Part shown: one piece after another, positions 5,587 through 6,926 of the stretch | Numbering within the stretch: position 1 is the stretch's first letter | How the letters are laid out: each line of letters begins with the position of its first letter | The notes under the pieces: model-generated | Database searches by the model: none | Seen by the model: only the letters and a program-made list of their open reading frames with translations | Told to the model about the DNA's origin: nothing | Assembly: GCA_026397575.1 (NCBI GenBank) | Contig: JAPLUP010000187.1 | Coordinates: 1 to 6,926 of the forward strand | Origin: Candidatus Zixiibacteriota bacterium | Lineage (GTDB): Bacteria; Zixibacteria; MSB-5A5; CAIYYT01 | DNA length: 6,926 nucleotides | Direction: 5' to 3' | Program-made: the position numbers and the translations under genes

Positions 5587-6926
5587 GGAACAAATACAGC
5601 AGCAGGTTTCCGACGCAAAGTATCGGCCTGCGAAAACACGCGAGCTTGCACGCAAGCTACAGATATCCCAGAAGGACTATCCTGCTTTCCGGCGCACGGT
5701 CAAGACCATGATTGACTCCGGCAAACTGGCGGAAATTCGCGGCAATCGAATTGTTATGCCTCCGAAGATGATGACACTGATCGGTGTGCTCTCTCGCACC
5801 AAGTCGGGGCGTGCATTTGTGAAGCCGGATGACGGCAGTGGCGATATTGAAATCGACCGCTACCGCGATCTGGGTGGCATTGACGGCGACAAGGTCGAAG
5901 TACGCATCACCGAAAAACAGGGAAAAGAACTTCGGGTGGGCGAAATCATCAGGATAGTTGAAGCCCGCACCACACAGATCGTGGGTACCTATCAGCATTC
6001 GCGCTATGCCACGTTCGTCAAACCCGACGACCGACGACTAAAGGTGACGGTCAGTGTCAGTCCACCGAAGGGAATGACCGTCACGGATGGCGCCAAAGTT
6101 GTGGTGCTGCTGACGCCTGCGGACGACCCGCGAATTCAACTCAGTGGCAAAATCATCGACGTCCTCGGCATGCCGGGAGATCCGGGCGTCGATATCTTGT
6201 CGATTATTCATCAATTCAAACTCCCGATCTCGTTTCCGCGCGCGGTTACTTCTGAAGCCGAGGCGATTCCAAAGGCAATTCCGACTGACGAGATCGCTCG
6301 CCGGCATGACTATCGGAATGCAGTTGTGTTTACAATCGATCCAGAGGATGCCAAAGACCATGATGACGCTGTCTCTCTGGAAGCGACGGAATCGGGCTAT
6401 CGGCTCGGCGTACACATCGCCGATGTCAGTTATTATGTCCGCGAACACAGTCATCTTGACAAAGAGGCGCGCACCCGCACGTCATCGGCCTATTTGGTTG
6501 ACCGCGTGCTGCCGATGCTGCCGGAGCATTTGTCGAACGATCTTTGCTCGTTGCGCGAAGATGAAGACCGGCTGACGATGTCGGCAATTATCGAACTCGA
6601 CAAAAGCGGCCGGGTGGTCGGACAGCAGCTTGAGGAGAGTGTCATCCGTTCGCAGGCCAAGCTCAGCTACGAGCAGGTGCAGAGTTTCCTCGACACCGGT
6701 CAAGGCTTTGAGCAAAATCAGAACATTGCGCGCACATTGAGGCTGATGGAGGAACTGGCGCAGAAACTGATCGCCAATCGCATGCAGTCGGGATCGATCG
6801 ACTTTGAGGTTGCCGAGTACAAAATCGAACTTGATGACAAAGGTTGGGCAACGCGTATCGTCCGTCGCGAGCGCAAGATGAGCAATCGCATTATCGAGGA
6901 GTTCATGCTGCTGGCAAACAAGACGG
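5561..6926 (+). CDS. rnr: Ribonuclease R (RNase II/R family 3'-5' exoribonuclease), C-terminus cut by window edge
   Basis: RNase R is a processive 3'-to-5' hydrolytic exoribonuclease that degrades structured RNA and takes part in mRNA, tRNA and rRNA quality control and in trans-translation. The 455 visible residues show an N-terminal winged-helix region (about 10-67, KYRPAKTRELARKLQIS), two cold-shock/OB regions (about 70-130 and 137-200) and the start of the RNB catalytic domain. The metal-binding motif TIDPEDAKDHDDA has D260, D266, D268 and D269, the spacing of E. coli D272, D278, D280 and D281. Further signatures are GVHIADVSYYV (283-293), VDRVLPMLPEHLSNDLCSL (313-331) and NRIIEEFMLLAN (442-453). 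The remaining RNB, the S1 domain and any basic tail lie beyond the edge. The start is uncertain: ATG 5561 is the longest in-frame choice, while ATG 5573 (4 residues shorter) suits a leaderless transcript from P2. The 75-base gap to the macrodomain gene carries its own promoters, so it is probably a separate unit. Confidence 0.96.
   Translation, partial: MILKMIGFEEQIQQQVSDAKYRPAKTRELARKLQISQKDYPAFRRTVKTMIDSGKLAEIRGNRIVMPPKMMTLIGVLSRTKSGRAFVKPDDGSGDIEIDRYRDLGGIDGDKVEVRITEKQGKELRVGEIIRIVEARTTQIVGTYQHSRYATFVKPDDRRLKVTVSVSPPKGMTVTDGAKVVVLLTPADDPRIQLSGKIIDVLGMPGDPGVDILSIIHQFKLPISFPRAVTSEAEAIPKAIPTDEIARRHDYRNAVVFTIDPEDAKDHDDAVSLEATESGYRLGVHIADVSYYVREHSHLDKEARTRTSSAYLVDRVLPMLPEHLSNDLCSLREDEDRLTMSAIIELDKSGRVVGQQLEESVIRSQAKLSYEQVQSFLDTGQGFEQNQNIARTLRLMEELAQKLIANRMQSGSIDFEVAEYKIELDDKGWATRIVRRERKMSNRIIEEFMLLANKT

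Noticed and set aside
5657..6454. Minus-strand open frames opposite RNase R (5657-5998, 6038-6454)
   Set aside because: They are antisense shadows of an intact, recognisable RNase R frame.

Overview
The window comes from a bacterial chromosome with moderate G+C content and holds ordinary housekeeping genes. It has five protein genes, two of them cut by the window edges, and one tRNA gene. I saw no insertion sequence, CRISPR array, phage gene or sign of recent transfer. The protein set (ETF-ubiquinone oxidoreductase, KimA-type potassium transporter, MreB, YmdB-type macrodomain, RNase R) points to a rod-shaped bacterium with a respiratory chain. The style of the proteins would fit a lineage of the FCB group or a related uncultured phylum. 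That placement is a guess, because no rRNA or lineage-specific marker is present.

Layout. Bases 1-1490, minus strand, hold most of an electron-transfer flavoprotein:ubiquinone oxidoreductase; the window ends just before its C-terminal Fe-S region. Bases 1491-1855 are a 365-base intergenic region. It contains a complete tRNA-Pro(UGG) on the plus strand with a strong sigma-70-type promoter, followed by a second promoter and a short hairpin that lead into the next gene. Bases 1856-3856 encode a KimA/KUP-like potassium transporter in which the residues expected to bind K+ are intact. Bases 3930-4958 encode MreB. A YmdB-type macrodomain hydrolase follows only 8 bases later (4967-5485). After 75 bases containing two overlapping promoter-like sequences and a dyad, the first 455 residues of RNase R run off the right edge (5561-6926).

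How the genes relate. MreB and the macrodomain gene are close enough to be co-transcribed and translationally coupled. kimA may have its own promoter and may read through into mreB across a 73-base gap. RNase R appears to have its own promoter region. ETF-QO is divergent and links flavoprotein-dependent dehydrogenation, such as fatty-acid and amino-acid oxidation, to the quinone pool. The points most worth a second look are the rnr start region (tandem promoters, a well-placed Shine-Dalgarno that serves an overlapping 10-codon frame, and a possible leaderless start), the pairing of mreB with a macrodomain gene instead of mreC and mreD, and the hairpin that covers the likely kimA ribosome binding site. 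I found nothing I would call a new biological system.
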